Assembly: GCA_030141605.1 (NCBI GenBank) | Contig: JAQGDQ010000821.1 | Location: 40,001 to 91,638 of the forward strand | DNA length: 51,638 bases | Direction: 5' to 3' | Origin: Tubiluchus corallicola | Lineage: Eukaryota > Priapulida > Priapulimorpha > Priapulimorphida > Tubiluchidae | Shown here: positions 8,801 through 42,665 of the stretch, in pieces | How the letters are laid out: each line of letters opens with the position of its first letter | Numbering within the stretch: position 1 is the stretch's first letter | Position numbers and translations under genes: made by a program | Notes under the pieces: model-generated | The model's database searches: none | What the model was told of the DNA's origin: nothing | Seen by the model: only the letters and a program-made list of their open reading frames with translations

Positions 8801-11299
8801 TATTGTATGTCCACTTGGAGACATTTTTATTCTTACAATCTTAGCAAACTCAAGGTTGCATAGAATGTACCAACACGGAAGCTGTTTAACTTTTCATATG
8901 ATACGAGCGCTAGATATATTTCTACTAGACTTAATATTATTTATTTTGATGTGATTCACAGAAAATGTGCATACAGTTTATACGTCAGGCTGAATAAGAG
9001 TGAAAATTTTATATGCAAGAACATTTTAAACAGTGATGTAAACTTTTCTTCTGTAATTAGACGTCATTGGCGTAGTTTGTTATATCGTTAATTGTTATTT
9101 GAGTTATTGTTGTGTGTCATAATTTATTGTATTATTTGTATTAATGTGTGATGTGTATTTGAACTTTGTAAAGTTTGAAATAAAATATTAAATTTAAATC
9201 TAAAAAAACATCCGGCAAGCCTAGTTTAACAGATTACTTGAATAATTGTTCTTTCATTGTACAGAGTACACTGGACTACAGAGACTGTGCAGAGGTCATG
9301 AGGAGATGGGTGGAACATTTGTGTTCTCCGACCGTTAACCTCAAGGTCAGTGAAAGTTTTTTTATTGGCTTAAAATAAAATTTTCCCTACCCCACGAAAA
9401 ACGTTTTTTATCTATCAGTTTTCAAACTCTTCATCAGGAGCAGATTCAGTTTTGTTTTATCCATTTTTTATTATTGTTGACTGTATTTGATGCCAATAGG
9501 TGTCAGCACTAGGGGTAGTTTACTATGATTTTGGTCTCAGTTTTGTGTTTTTGTCTTATCCATTTTTATTATTGTTAACTGTATTTGATGCCAATAGGTG
9601 TCAGCACTTGGGGTAGTTTGCCATGGTCTTAATAAAGTGTCTTTAACTTTTTAGATGCTGTGTTATTAGTTTTCAGTATTTTAATGTTGCTAAATTCAAA
9701 TTTCATTTTCTCGTCTATTTTTAGTCGAAAGCCGTGTTGGTGCTGCTCTCTCTTGGTCAGTTCAAGAAGGTTATTGAGATGCTGTACAACATGCGGCACT
9801 TTAACCGAGCCGCTCTGTTTATTGAAGCTTGCTTGGAATTCGGATTAATGCAGATAACGGAAGACAATCGTATCCTTTTAGTCTCGCTGGTTTGACAAAA
9901 AACGACGTTGTTTAGTAAAATGAAAGTTTGTTAACTAAGCAGTTGACTCTTTGTTTAGCCCTTTCAGTCCCAAATTATATTTTTAATAAGAAAAATTTTT
10001 TGGCTTTGTACTTTTGTTCAGCATGTCCATCTTGTTTACACATAATTATTTTTTCTACCTGTGCCCGTGTGCTAAATATAGCCGGTATCCCACGGGATGC
10101 ATTGGGATTCAATTGAAGCATAAAATGTGCTTCATTTTGCAACTGCTAATAATTTTTTAAAGTATTTAAGACATTTAGTATGTACGCTATGCTGATCTGT
10201 ACAAAGTCGTATCTAAAGTACTGTACCTTGCGCAGTTTTTTATGCTATGCAGATTTTCTAGTTTGCCATTTTATCGCCATTTTTAGTCTATTGTTATTGG
10301 CTTAAATCAAAATAACTATTAACAGATCAAATAACTGTCAGTTTTAAAATTTTATTAATTTTAAAGGCAGAAAATATTCTCGTATCCCACAGCATACAAC
10401 GGGTATGAAAGGGTTAATTAGTGATCCAAGAAACATCATAGTTTCTGGGGGTGTTGCAAAATTCTTAAGGTAGGGGGAGTAAACACATGGAAAGGCACCA
10501 CGAGAAATATCAAATAATGTTTAACACATAATAAAAAATGAAGAGTTCAAAATAAAGAATGCTCTAGAATATTGAAAACTACAACAGCTTATTTTCAATC
10601 AAAGCTTAGAGTAAAATAATAATTACCTCGGATACTCAGATTTCATTAAACTTTCAAAGATAGACTGTTCTATGTAATTCTAATAGATGCCAGCGATCTC
10701 CACAACAGATGCGCGGCTCAGTGAATCAACTAAGATTGCCAGCAGAGCCTTTTTGTCACATTCGTGTGGTCGACAAATAGAATGCGGTACCGTGATAACC
10801 ATGATCATGAACTGCAGTGTTAGTTTCTGAGGTCATATAATGTAGAGCCCATTTTTCGTGACATCACGTGTTTTAAGCAGTACTGTATCCGTAATCACAT
10901 TGGGTTTGTGGTCTAATTTAGAAGCCAAACTGTTTGACCCAAAAGCTTTCTTGTTTCACACAGATGTCACCCATCTGAAGGCGAAGTACCCCGTCGATAT
11001 CTGGGTCTGAAGGTCAAAGGTCAAGGTGACAGTATACAATACATAAAAAACTCTACTCTGTCTGTTGCTGTATTTTGCATGGCGTTGTTAAGTGGTGCAT
11101 AACTGATAGATGTTCTATTGTTTTTCCTTAACGGTCAACTACAGGTACGTTGATTGAATCAGTTTACTTGGAATACGCTCGGTACTTATCAAACTTACAC
11201 AATAAGATAGCAGCCCTGCATTATTCCAGGAAAGCCGGTGAGAAAGGACAGCAACTGTGTCAAGAGCTGGAGATATTGTTCGAGAATAGTTACGTGTGA
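1582..11299 (+). CDS. WDR11: WDR11 orthologue, C-terminal part (9 exons, 5' end outside window)
   Basis: Spliced coding region joining 1582-1753, 3204-3354, 3695-3895, 5436-5602, 6665-6759, 7784-7881, 9265-9345, 9725-9869 and 11145-11299. All introns are GT-AG and the phase is continuous, giving about 420 residues and a TGA stop. Recognised from WDR11-type blocks: HQPW, LFGDES, LLLETDADN..YY.DSL, SQSTIKLVATNLIANGKL, LLCLIDK..DACRYLQSYG, RRWVEHLCSP and SKAVLVLLSLG. Known family role: WDR11 is a large protein with two N-terminal WD40 propellers and an alpha-helical C-terminal half. It works with FAM91A1 in capturing endosome-derived vesicles at the trans-Golgi and affects ciliogenesis and Hedgehog signalling. 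Only the helical C-terminal part lies here. The third visible exon encodes a longer acidic linker than I recall in the vertebrate protein. The gene is convergent with POLR2B. Confidence 0.95.
1830..2255. mobile_element. Tigger/pogo-like non-autonomous element, degenerate
   Basis: TA is followed by CAGTGGTCCCTCGCTACTT with TTTATCGCGG and TTTCGCGG, the typical terminus of Tigger-type mariner relatives. The part at 2045-2175 matches, in inverse orientation, the related element at 23640-23790 (ATGAATACA, AAATGTAGTACTTGCG, GTGAGATTGT). No transposase frame. The far end is not sharply defined. Confidence 0.55.
2665..3165 (-). mobile_element. CAGGGATGAG-family MITE, copy 1 (nearly full length)
   Basis: Starts CAGGGATGAGAATTTTC and ends TTTGTCATTCTCATTCCTG, an inverted-repeat pair. 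About 501 bp, non-coding. It shares blocks such as CGCGTAAATTCGTTGAG, AACAAGGTAACTGATAT and GAGGCTCTCTATGGTC with copies at 12432, 28980, 29834, 30966, 38356 and 40297. The CAGGG terminus and 6-8 bp duplications at other copies suggest hAT. Strand is arbitrary and marks orientation opposite to those copies. Confidence 0.75.
3204..3354 (+). CDS. WDR11: WDR11 exon (LFGDES region)
   Basis: Acceptor TTTTCAG, donor CAA|GTATGT; 1+150 nt. Encodes S-N-L-R-S-Y-L-P then A-E-R-C-L-I-T-A-R-L-F-G-D-E-S-E and F-W-Q-V-A-L-H-Y-L, matching the conserved RLYGDESELHFW stretch of WDR11. Confidence 0.95.
3695..3895 (+). CDS. WDR11: WDR11 exon (acidic linker and LDTCWDI)
   Basis: Acceptor TCTCCAG, donor CAG|GTGAGA; exactly 67 codons. 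Contains an acidic low-similarity stretch (D-L-V-D-L-D-N-K-E) and then P-L-D-T-C-W-D-I-M, the counterpart of vertebrate PLDICYDVL. The linker appears longer than in vertebrates. Confidence 0.93.
4016..5245. repeat. minisatellite with GAAACA core, 38-bp higher-order unit
   Basis: About 1.2 kb inside the intron 3896-5435. The main unit joins an 18-base block (GAAACAAATACGTAGGTA) to a 20-base block (GAAACATACAGAAACATGGA). Toward 5000-5245 it decays into looser GAAACAT variants. It lacks stops in the antisense frames, which yields spurious open frames of up to 486 codons rich in C, F, Y, M, L and V. Confidence 0.95.
5436..5602 (+). CDS. WDR11: WDR11 exon (LLLETDADN region)
   Basis: Acceptor TTTTACAG, donor CTCAG|GTATCT; 165+2 nt. 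Encodes L-G-Q-A-D-Q-A-V-H-L-L-L-E-T-D-A-D-N-E-N and Y-Y-V-D-S-L, the WDR11 LLLET.ADN..YYCDSL motif. Confidence 0.96.
5719..6151. mobile_element. hAT-like MITE with 8-bp target duplication
   Basis: Terminal inverted repeats CAGGGCCTATTTCAG and, reversed, CAGAGCCTATTTCAG. Flanks CCTAGCCC (5711-5718) and CCTAGCCG (6152-6159) agree at 7 of 8 positions, as expected for hAT. The interior is GC-rich at both ends and holds a (CT)n tract at 5829-5899. Non-coding. Confidence 0.7.
5829..5899. repeat. (CT)n microsatellite inside the hAT-like MITE
   Basis: About 70 bases of CT with occasional TTT interruptions. Confidence 0.95.
6160..6664. other. intron sequence, nothing recognised
   Basis: Remainder of the WDR11 intron between the MITE and the exon at 6665. 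No repeat or coding segment seen. Confidence 0.5.
6665..6759 (+). CDS. WDR11: WDR11 exon (SQSTIKLVATNLIANGKL)
   Basis: Acceptor TTTTTTAG, donor TCCG|GTAAGA; 1+93+1 nt. Encodes A-C-L-V-A-T-I-R-S-S-G-A-S-Q-S-T then I-K-L-V-A-T-N-L-I-A-N-G-K-L-S. This is among the most conserved WDR11 segments. Confidence 0.97.
6983..7575. repeat. ACTC/ACTT tetranucleotide array with 64-bp higher-order unit
   Basis: ATGTACTTACGTGTTTAC recurs at 7151, 7215, 7279, 7343, 7407, 7471 and 7535, exactly every 64 bases, embedded in ACTC and ACTT runs. The left part, 6983-7150, is less ordered. Lies in the WDR11 intron 6760-7783. Confidence 0.95.
7784..7881 (+). CDS. WDR11: WDR11 exon (LLCLIDK..DACRYLQSYG)
   Basis: Acceptor ATTACAG, donor AAA|GTGAGT; 2+96 nt. 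Encodes G-I-Q-L-L-C-L-I-D-K-G-L-D-A-C-R-Y-L and Q-S-Y-G-Q-W-N-K-A-A-S-L-A-K, near-identical to vertebrate WDR11. Confidence 0.97.
7882..8417. other. intron sequence, nothing recognised
   Basis: AT-rich. Degenerate GCTGACTTAGC motifs from about 8370 anticipate the 60-bp array. The 118-codon open frame at 7898-8254 has no family resemblance and crosses the splice donor region. Confidence 0.5.
8418..8735. repeat. 60-bp minisatellite, about five copies
   Basis: The unit has the landmarks GCCGAGCTAGCTGATTTAC, TGTGTGAGTCAGCTGATG and TAGTAGCAACT. It repeats in exact register every 60 bases with few substitutions. Stop-free on the antisense strand, giving an artefactual QLTHTVNQLA repeat. Confidence 0.95.
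8752..9208 (+). pseudogene. LINE (non-LTR retrotransposon) reverse-transcriptase C-terminal remnant and 3' UTR
   Basis: The sense frame reads L-K-R-Q-L-F-N-A-D-C-T-T-F-Y-C-M-S-T-W followed by L-K-V-A and a stop. Past that come D-V-I-H-R-K-C-A-Y-S-L and a terminal R-R-H-W-R-S. This is the post-palm segment of CR1/jockey-type reverse transcriptases (LF.AYC..FYC..LW). The same segment occurs at 44860-45270. Ends in an A-rich tail at about 9207. Truncated and stop-containing, so dead. Confidence 0.7.
9265..9345 (+). CDS. WDR11: WDR11 exon (RRWVEHLCSP)
   Basis: Acceptor TTGTACAG, donor AAG|GTCAGT; 27 codons. Encodes Y-R-D-C-A-E-V-M-R-R-W-V-E-H-L-C-S-P-T-V-N, matching vertebrate ECADVLRRWVDHLCSPQVN. 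Confidence 0.97.
9440..9630. repeat. 98-bp tandem duplication in intron
   Basis: CTGTATTTGATGCCAATAGG recurs at 9481 and 9579 with shared flanks (TTTTATCC..TTTTTATTATTG and GTGTCAGCACT.GGGGTAG). Confidence 0.85.
9725..9869 (+). CDS. WDR11: WDR11 exon (SKAVLVLLSLGQF)
   Basis: Acceptor TTTTTAG, donor AATC|GTATCC; 144+1 nt. Encodes S-K-A-V-L-V-L-L-S-L-G-Q-F then F-N-R-A-A-L-F-I-E-A-C-L-E-F-G and I-T-E-D-N. The donor is weaker than its neighbours. Confidence 0.95.
9955..10417. mobile_element. second piggyBac-like MITE
   Basis: TTAGCCCTTTCAGTCCC at the left and GGGTATGAAAGGGTTAA at the right form imperfect inverted ends with TTAA (TTAG on the left). About 460 bp, non-coding, in the last WDR11 intron. 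Termini resemble those at 836-1116; the interior differs. Confidence 0.5.
10545..10900. repeat. dispersed repeat, partner at 26690-26975
   Basis: Shares long blocks in direct orientation with 26690-26975, for example AATAATAATTACCTCGGATA, TTTTTGTCACAT and CATGAACTGCAGTGTTAG. Sits in the last WDR11 intron; the partner sits in POLR2B intron 12. No terminal structure seen. Confidence 0.8.
11145..11299 (+). CDS. WDR11: WDR11 last exon and stop codon
   Basis: Acceptor CAACTACAG, 2+153 nt, stop TGA at 11297-11299. Encodes T-L-I-E-S-V-Y-L-E-Y-A-R-Y-L-S-N and S-R-K-A-G-E-K-G-Q-Q-L-C-Q-E-L-E, aligned with the vertebrate ...IYADYARSLKNLG and SKAGAAGKDLLNELE ends. The tail after ELE is I-L-F-E-N-S-Y-V. 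Confidence 0.95.
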
Positions 11300-12431
11300 G
11301 AGACGTTCTCTTGTCGTGTGACGACTTCGTTGTTCAGACATCACGGTGAACCGCTGCCGAATGACTGGAGATTGTCAATCATTGAGTTTTCTGATTCTGC
11401 TGAATGAATTTACCGAGTATGATACTGGACACACATAAATGCTTTTAGTTTTGCCGAATTTGTCGTTATAACGAAATCTTCCAGCAATTTACGGGCGACT
11501 CATTTTCCACAAGAATATGTGTGAAGGCGACTGTTAAGGTTTTTCCTGCTGTCACGTTTCTGAAGAAATGCTGTACGTCTTTACTGACTGCGTAATTGGT
11601 GCTGAGCCAGTTGTACCAGGTTGCCAGCATATTATGTTCATTGCGTACAGGCAGCCTTGTACACATAAGCAAATGTCGTATCATGTCGTAAGCTGTCGTA
11701 TAAAATTTTAACTGTTGACGATTTAATACACATGAATACAGCTATATACATGTATAAAACTAAATATCATCATTTCTTTAATAATCCAGTCCAACCAAAT
11801 AACCTTCGTACATTTGCTAAGTGTTTTGTAGAAACGTGGCAAAAACGATAGCAAACGTTAACAGTGATTTTCTCAAGATTATGTTTTTCAGTGTGCAGCC
11901 TGCATCTCAACTTCAACGTGGATTATCTCAGCTTAGAAATAACACAGAGCAATGAACTTGGTATCAAAATGATCCTCATGAAATGAAGATTCAGGATATG
12001 TGAATAACTAGAAAAGTTAAATAGGCCTAATAGCTGATTCGTAGATGAGTTTGCTACACAAGCACACACTTGACAGTAGAGACATCTATGAAACGTTTTA
12101 TTAATTACCAAATAATAATATATATTATAACATACAATAATATAATATAAATGTTATATAATCGGCTATATAATCTATAGCTACAACAGAAAATGTAGGA
12201 ATGAAAGTTTATTTTTCATGTTTTGTCTCCTCATTATTGAGAATTGCATAAGAAATTTAAGCATTCCACATTATGTAATTATAGCTGATGTGATTAGAAA
12301 TAAATTATAACTGTTTGTTTGTTTACATGTTATAATAACAACGTTAAAAGGAATGTTATGTGTAAAGAAGCGTCTTACTTATAAAAAAGTTTTGTACATT
12401 AAACTGATGTGGAGCCTGGCGAATTACACTG
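11300..12431. other. WDR11 3' flank, AT-rich
   Basis: Holds the WDR11 3' UTR, whose end is not determinable. An AATAAA occurs only at about 12299-12304, and a variant AATACA near 11725. The segment 11815-12020 repeats in inverse orientation at 18815-19030. Confidence 0.4.
11815..12020 (+). repeat. dispersed repeat, inverted partner at 18815-19030
   Basis: TTGGTATCAAAATGATCCTC, GGATTATCTCAGCTTAGAAA and TAACTAGAAAAG all recur as reverse complements at 18815-19030. Confidence 0.8.
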
Positions 12432-12894
12432 CAGGGATGAGAATGACAAATTGCAAAAAACTTGCAATGGGGTTCAAGGTCGCCCCCTTGGAGCCAGCAA
12501 CAAATTGCAATTTTGTGACCATAGAGAGCCTCTAAGTGGACTTAAAATATCAATTACCTTGTTTCATGCATAATTTAAAATACCCAACTATCAAGGATAC
12601 ATGATACCTAATTGTCTCAAAAATGCCTAAGTACTGGCCGCTCCTATGCAAAAGTATATAAAAACTGTCTGCAATTGACTCAAATAACTCTGCACAATTG
12701 ATTCTATATTTTTATACATAGAGATCTACACGTGGTTACACTGATGTACATGATGTAAACAAAGTGACGGCCTGCCAACTAGCGGTCAGCTGGTGAAATA
12801 ATGTACTGGGTCCGTAAAAATTTTCTCAACGAATTTACGCGATTTACAAAAATGGCACTACTGGTCTTCTGAAAACTCTGAATTCTCATCCCTG
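12432..12894 (+). mobile_element. CAGGGATGAG-family MITE, copy 2
   Basis: CAGGGATGAGAATGACAAATTGC to AATTCTCATCCCTG, 463 bp. Flanked by TACACTG on both sides, a likely 7-bp (or imperfect 8-bp) target duplication. Intergenic, between the two convergent genes. Confidence 0.8.
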
Positions 12895-13127
12895 TACACT
12901 GTATTTAAGAAACATTTGCTTGATCAGTAGGTGCTGTGACTTTGTAGTATGAAGAATGTTTAATTACGTTTCAAAATTCTCTGCATCTATGGTGTAGGTA
13001 GTGGGGGGGGGCAGCTGATTGACGAATTTTACTTAAATTTTATTAAAATATGTAAAAATTGTAATATTTTGTTGCTGTAAGTTTGTTTTTGTTAGAACAA
13101 AAATGCCACGTTGTAATTTGTTGATTC

Positions 13128-13230
13128 AGTGTTCCCTCGCTACTTCGCGGTTCATTTATCACGGACTCGCTGTTTTTGCAGTACCCGTCTAAAGTATTTT
13201 TGCTCATGCGTAGTACGTCCTCATAACAGA
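13128..13230. mobile_element. Tigger/pogo-like terminus fragment
   Basis: TCAGTGTTCCCTCGCTACTT, CGCGGTTCATTTATC and TAAAGTATTTTTGC..CATGCG match the element at 1830-1945. Only the terminal part is recognisable. Confidence 0.55.
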
Positions 13231-13529
13231 CTTCATTATAACTGATTTTACATATGATATAACAGATTATTTTCGCAGTCCATTGAAGTGTGCAATATGC
13301 AATATCTTCACAGAACCTCAGAACTACTGCACGTTACACGGCAGCAGTGAGCAGGAGGCATTACAAGGCAATTCCTAACAGAATATTATTCTTTCACATT
13401 CATACGTGTTATTCATTACAACACAGGTATGTGGATATTGTGTTTACTGTGTCTTGTATAAGTTTAGTGCCTCTTTTTCAAATAGAGGTGTATTGTGTTG
13501 TGGAGATCCACTAGAATTAAATAGAATAT

Positions 13530-13845
13530 TGTAGAATGTTCTATAGTATAGTAGAACAATCTTCTTACCTTGTAGAAGTTTCTAGAACTTTCTATTTCTA
13601 GATTATTCCGTGGCACTGATATATAAGGCGGAGCTGGCCGCTGAAGTTTATTCTCTTGTATCCTCGTATTCTCAGATACGCTTTCTCGCTTTCCCGTTTC
13701 CGGATTTTCACATTTACTGTAAACATTTTGCGTTCCTTCATACTTTTGTGTTGTAGAATTCTCGTATAATAAACTAGTTTAATTTGACGACGTGTTTTTT
13801 GGTTTTCTCTACGAGCCTTCCGAGAGAAACAAAACACGACATGTG
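13530..13845 (+). mobile_element. LTR-like fragment
   Basis: TGTAGAATGTTCTATAG near the start, GATATATAAGGCGGAG (TATA-like) near 13617 and TATAATAAACTAG (AATAAA) near 13766, in the order expected of a retrotransposon LTR. No internal coding region beside it, and no sharp TG..CA ends. Tentative. Confidence 0.4.
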
Positions 13846-14050
13846 GTGTACACATTGTCCAGTTCTTGCACGCTTTCGGTTATAATAGAGCATCTTACTG
13901 CCAAAATTCAAGTGGGCTTCAGTGAATGTTGTAATGATGAGAGTAAAGGAAACCTGTGTTAAATAATGATTTTGATTAAATTAATAATTCAAGATTAAAT
14001 GCTTGACGATGCAAGATGAAACTATCGTCGTGGATACAAGCCTAGTTAGG

Positions 14051-14324
14051 TGTGGCATCACGTGACCAGCTGATGTTCGACCGGCTGACTCAGAAGTAAA
14101 GATTGATGATGTAATCCTTATGCGCAGAAGCTCACGGCGCATTAGGTAGTTAGACAAAAGTGTTTTGAGGCCCCCACCTCGGGGAGATTAAGAACTGACT
14201 TGAAGATGTAGGGCTGCCATTACTACGCTCTTATATTTACGGTGTTGTGTTTAATAAATGTGCAGCTTATTAAATAAAGTCTTGATAGTTTGCCATGTCC
14301 ATCGTGGCTACCTCATATGCCACA
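14051..14324 (+). mobile_element. probable solo LTR (TGTGGCAT..ATGCCACA)
   Basis: 274 bp with perfect 8-bp terminal inverted repeats TGTGGCAT / ATGCCACA, hence TG..CA ends, and two AATAAA motifs near 14251 and 14273. No 5-bp target duplication found (left TTAGG, right AAATA), so it may be one end of a rearranged element. Confidence 0.5.
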
Positions 14325-14660
14325 AAATAAACAACAATAATCAGCAAGCAGCTTTAACCACTATAATAAACAGGCCTTAATGCAATCACTATACCAATTA
14401 TTTTACTATGATGTAGAAAATCTTAGTCATGCTGCGGTGAGAGACACCTACATTCAGGGGCGCATCAAGACTTTACGACACCCTAACCTGATAGTTCTGT
14501 CCTGCCTACCTCTATTGTAAATTTGTGGTCGTTTATGTAATGAGTACATTAAACAATTACTTGTGGTGTATGAGAAACGTTATTAACGTACTTTCTACAT
14601 TGTCAATATTAATTGCATGTATTTGCATACCGCATACATTCAAGCCGGCTGTGCAACTGC
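14325..14660. other. intergenic sequence, nothing recognised
   Basis: AT-rich spacer between the two genes with no repeat or coding segment seen. Confidence 0.5.
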
Positions 14661-14664
14661 TGCT

Positions 14665-15010
14665 CCTTGTGTAACACCTTGCACCTGTTCGTTATGTGGC
14701 ACTTGTATAAAAGCTGCAAGTTATCCTATTGGTTAATACACCCCTGCCTACATTAATGACACACATTTTATTGTACTATTACAACTGTCGACTTTTATTG
14801 ATTTATATACAGAAATCCACTTTACAATAATTGCGTAATATTTCTTGCGTAATACCTTGCACCTGTTCGTTATGTGGCACTTATATAAAAGCTGCAAGTT
14901 ATCCTGCTGGTTAATACGCCCCTGCTTACATTAATGACACACATTTTATTGCAGTATTACAACTGTAGACTTTTATTGATTTACATACACAAATCAGCTT
15001 TACGATAATC
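14665..15010. repeat. 176-bp tandem duplication
   Basis: ACCTTGCACCTGTTCGTTAT recurs at about 14675 and 14851. The whole unit (AAAAGCTGCAAGTTATCCT, ACATTAATGACACACATTTT, ACTTTTATTGATTTA) is present twice with few changes. Intergenic. Confidence 0.9.
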
Positions 15011-15404
15011 GTGCTTTAGTTCTATTTACAAAAGTTGTTGTTGTCAACTCGACATCCACAAGTTTGAAAAATCAATGTTAGTTAAAAACCTCGATGTAAC
15101 CTTGGAATCATTAACGACGCGTTAATTACGGGAGTTAGATGATTTTGCGAAGAACAGTTCCGACCGAGCTTAGTTGTAGAACCTTGCACAACTGAACAAA
15201 ATTAAAAACGAGTGGCAAATGTGTGAACTAACCTTAATTTTAACCATTTAAAAACCAAAGATGCGCTTTTCAAAACAGTAAATTTACAAAAAGTTGCTAT
15301 TATTCTAATAATTGCACCAAAATTATTGAGGAGCAATCAAGCGTAACATTTACACAAACAAGTAAAAGCATTGGTGATGACAGAAAAGCAAAAACATAAT
15401 GGAG

Positions 15405-15785
15405 GTATGTTTAAATCCAGTAGATGGCTCTTCATGATGAACATCTGTTCTGGTCAACAGAAAAAAACCGAAGAAAAATGGCTGCTTGCACGAACTACAA
15501 TCGGAGTTACAAAATACAAGTTTTTTTACTAGTTTCTAGCCAGAAGAGTGGCTACAGGGTTATAAAATTACATTTTTAGTATTTTTTGAACATTTTCTTG
15601 ATTATTTGATGCTAGAATATCCAATATCAAAGTGCAATATATTCAGTTTTTCTTTTTATAAAAAAAGAAGACAACATTTGACCGAATTTTTGGTACTTTC
15701 TACTTTGGAGCATCATAACGTGGTTTTAACTACACCAACTTATGGGGACAGTTTTGGTTTGCAAGCAACACATATGATAACTAGA
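15405..15785 (+). repeat. dispersed repeat, direct partner at 19045-19445
   Basis: Near-identical blocks (AAATCCAGTAGATGGCTCTT, AAATGGCTGCTT, GCATCATAACGT.GTTTTAAC, ACAGTTTTGGTTTGCAAGCA) recur at 19045-19445. One copy is in the intergenic gap and one in POLR2B intron 19. Confidence 0.85.
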
Positions 15786-15957
15786 CTCACGCGATGCAAT
15801 AAACAACAGTGTGTTTAAGCTGAGTGACAAGAAAAGTAACTGACACTTAGTAACAAATGTTAACTTTGACAGCTTTAATAAAGAAATGGATCAGTGGATA
15901 ATTATTTACTTGACACATCGAATGACTTTTTAAACCTTGAAAACTGAACAAATGCAG

Positions 15958-15963
15958 TTTATT
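15958..15963 (-). terminator. candidate POLR2B poly(A) signal
   Basis: TTTATT on the + strand reads AATAAA on the gene strand, about 280 nt after the POLR2B stop. It is the first such hexamer downstream of the stop. Confidence 0.4.
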
Positions 15964-16241
15964 TGCTTACTGAATATAGTTTAGAATTAAAAGCAAAGGT
16001 CTGAGGTTCAAATATTGAACTGACTCACAGATTTGATACTTTTCTCATTGGTAAACCAACAGGTCTAATTATTATGATTTTCAGCTTCACGAAACAACAG
16101 TTATCACTTCCGTGCAAGAATTTTCAAAATCAAAATACCAATACGTTTTGTTACAGGCGGCAAAATTAGACACTGCACGCCCGAATGTCGGATAAACTCG
16201 TTTCACCGTGAGAAACTAGATCAGCCGGCAACTGGCAGCAG

Positions 16242-41151
<24,910 letters not shown>

Positions 41152-41281
41152 TGTGGTGTTGATGGTTTGGTTTCTAGTGTATCACCCACTGCATTGTAAA
41201 AACAGGCTTAAAGTTTGTGAGTCTTGGTTACCTGAAAGTAAATAACAGTTGTTCACACGGTATGGGCCAAACATAATATTA

Positions 41282-41445
41282 AGACCAGTGTGAACTTGAC
41301 TTAATAAGTTTTAATTTTGTAGCCAAGGTGGCTCCATCTAGCTGGAAAGTTTAAAGTGTGGGAATGTGTGAACTGGTCTTAATAAATTTTAATTTTGTAG
41401 CCAAGGTGGCTCCGTCTAGCTGGAAAGTTTAAAGTGTGGGCATTG
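41282..41445. repeat. about 80-bp tandem duplication 5' of POLR2B
   Basis: TTTTAATTTTGTAGCCAAGG, then TGGCTCC.TCTAGCTGGAAA and GTTTAAAGTGTGGG, occurs twice, at about 41309 and 41387, only some 130 bases above the start codon. Probably overlaps the promoter or 5' UTR. Confidence 0.9.
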
Positions 41446-41994
41446 ACCCAGTTATGTTTCATTATGCTGTTATAGTATATGTGAACATGTGTCTTGTACA
41501 AGCTAGCGAAATTTATCATTAGATATATGCCGCAACGATGTAAGTTTACTTCTATTAATTTTTATTTATTCATTCATATTTTTGAATGGACTAAATAACT
41601 GTCAATCCAACTAAACTATGTAACTTTTCATAAAATTAGCCAATGTCAGTCACTTTTGCTTTTCTATTTTAATTTTTAAATATTGCAGAAATAAAGATCA
41701 GTGGTTTACATGAAAATTCAACTGAGACTTTTGAAGATTTGTCAAAAAATGCCTCTCTGAGACACTAACAGAGGATAACTTCCAAAAGAGGCAGTTGAAA
41801 AACCGGTCAATTCAGTACGGGCTCGAGAGTACTTAGTGTTTTATTTCGTAGCTTTAATGTGATATGCCACGAGGAAACTGAATGTAAGGACCTAAAGCAG
41901 TGATTCTTAAAGGAAGAGAGGACGATTTTTCATATACTATCCCATTTTCAAGTCCGATAAAAAGTAAACATTTTATCACAATTAATACTGTAAA

Positions 41995-42320
41995 AGTGTT
42001 TCTGATAATTAAATAATTGATTAATATCTTAATTAACGGCAGCCGAGCCCAACTATTGATGACATCACGAACTAACATAATTTTCTATAGCGAAAATATC
42101 CTACGAGCATGTTGCACGTGTTTGCGAAAGTGAAAATTGAAGTACAGTGCTGCTGTAAGATATTCAGTGTGTTGTACTGAAACTAGGCAAGTTTTAAGAT
42201 AAAAATTCAAATTTCAAATTTACCGCTATGCTCACGCATGAGCTGTCAAACCTGTGTAGTTCATCACAAACTAACACATCTGAACAGAAAGGTACAGCAC
42301 CTGTTTTTTAGTTCATACAT
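41995..42320. repeat. dispersed repeat, partner of 37335-37590
   Basis: Direct-orientation copy upstream of POLR2B, ending AGGTACAGCACCTGTTTTTTAG. Confidence 0.8.
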
Positions 42321-42504
42321 TTAACTGCTACCCAATTACAATGGAATCAGTTTGGGGTTTAAATTTAAAAAGCAGATGAGGTATACTGCAGCACATGTTA
42401 TGCCTCAGAAATGAAAAATTAATTCTACTGGGTCAGATCTGCAAGCAGGTAAAAGTAATTACACAGAGGCCGAAAAAAATCTTTACAGAACCTACGGCTA
42501 GAGC

Positions 42505-42665
42505 CATGTTTGTCCTAACAATTCAATTCAAAGTTCAATTCAAAGGTTTATTTATCTCTAATATAATATTTATAGCGCAAATACAACAAATTATGTAAAG
42601 TATGTAGAGATGGGGTGGCGAAAGACCAGGAGGTCATCGAGACAGCCGCCCCTATATAACTTAGG
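42505..42665 (-). mobile_element. LINE-type 3' end (type A)
   Basis: On the minus strand: GGGCGGCTGTCTCGATGACC, TCCTGGTCTTTCGCCACCCC, then TAAATAAACCTTTGAATTGAA. The same hairpin-capable block occurs at 50175-50215. Only the 3' end is present. Confidence 0.5.
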
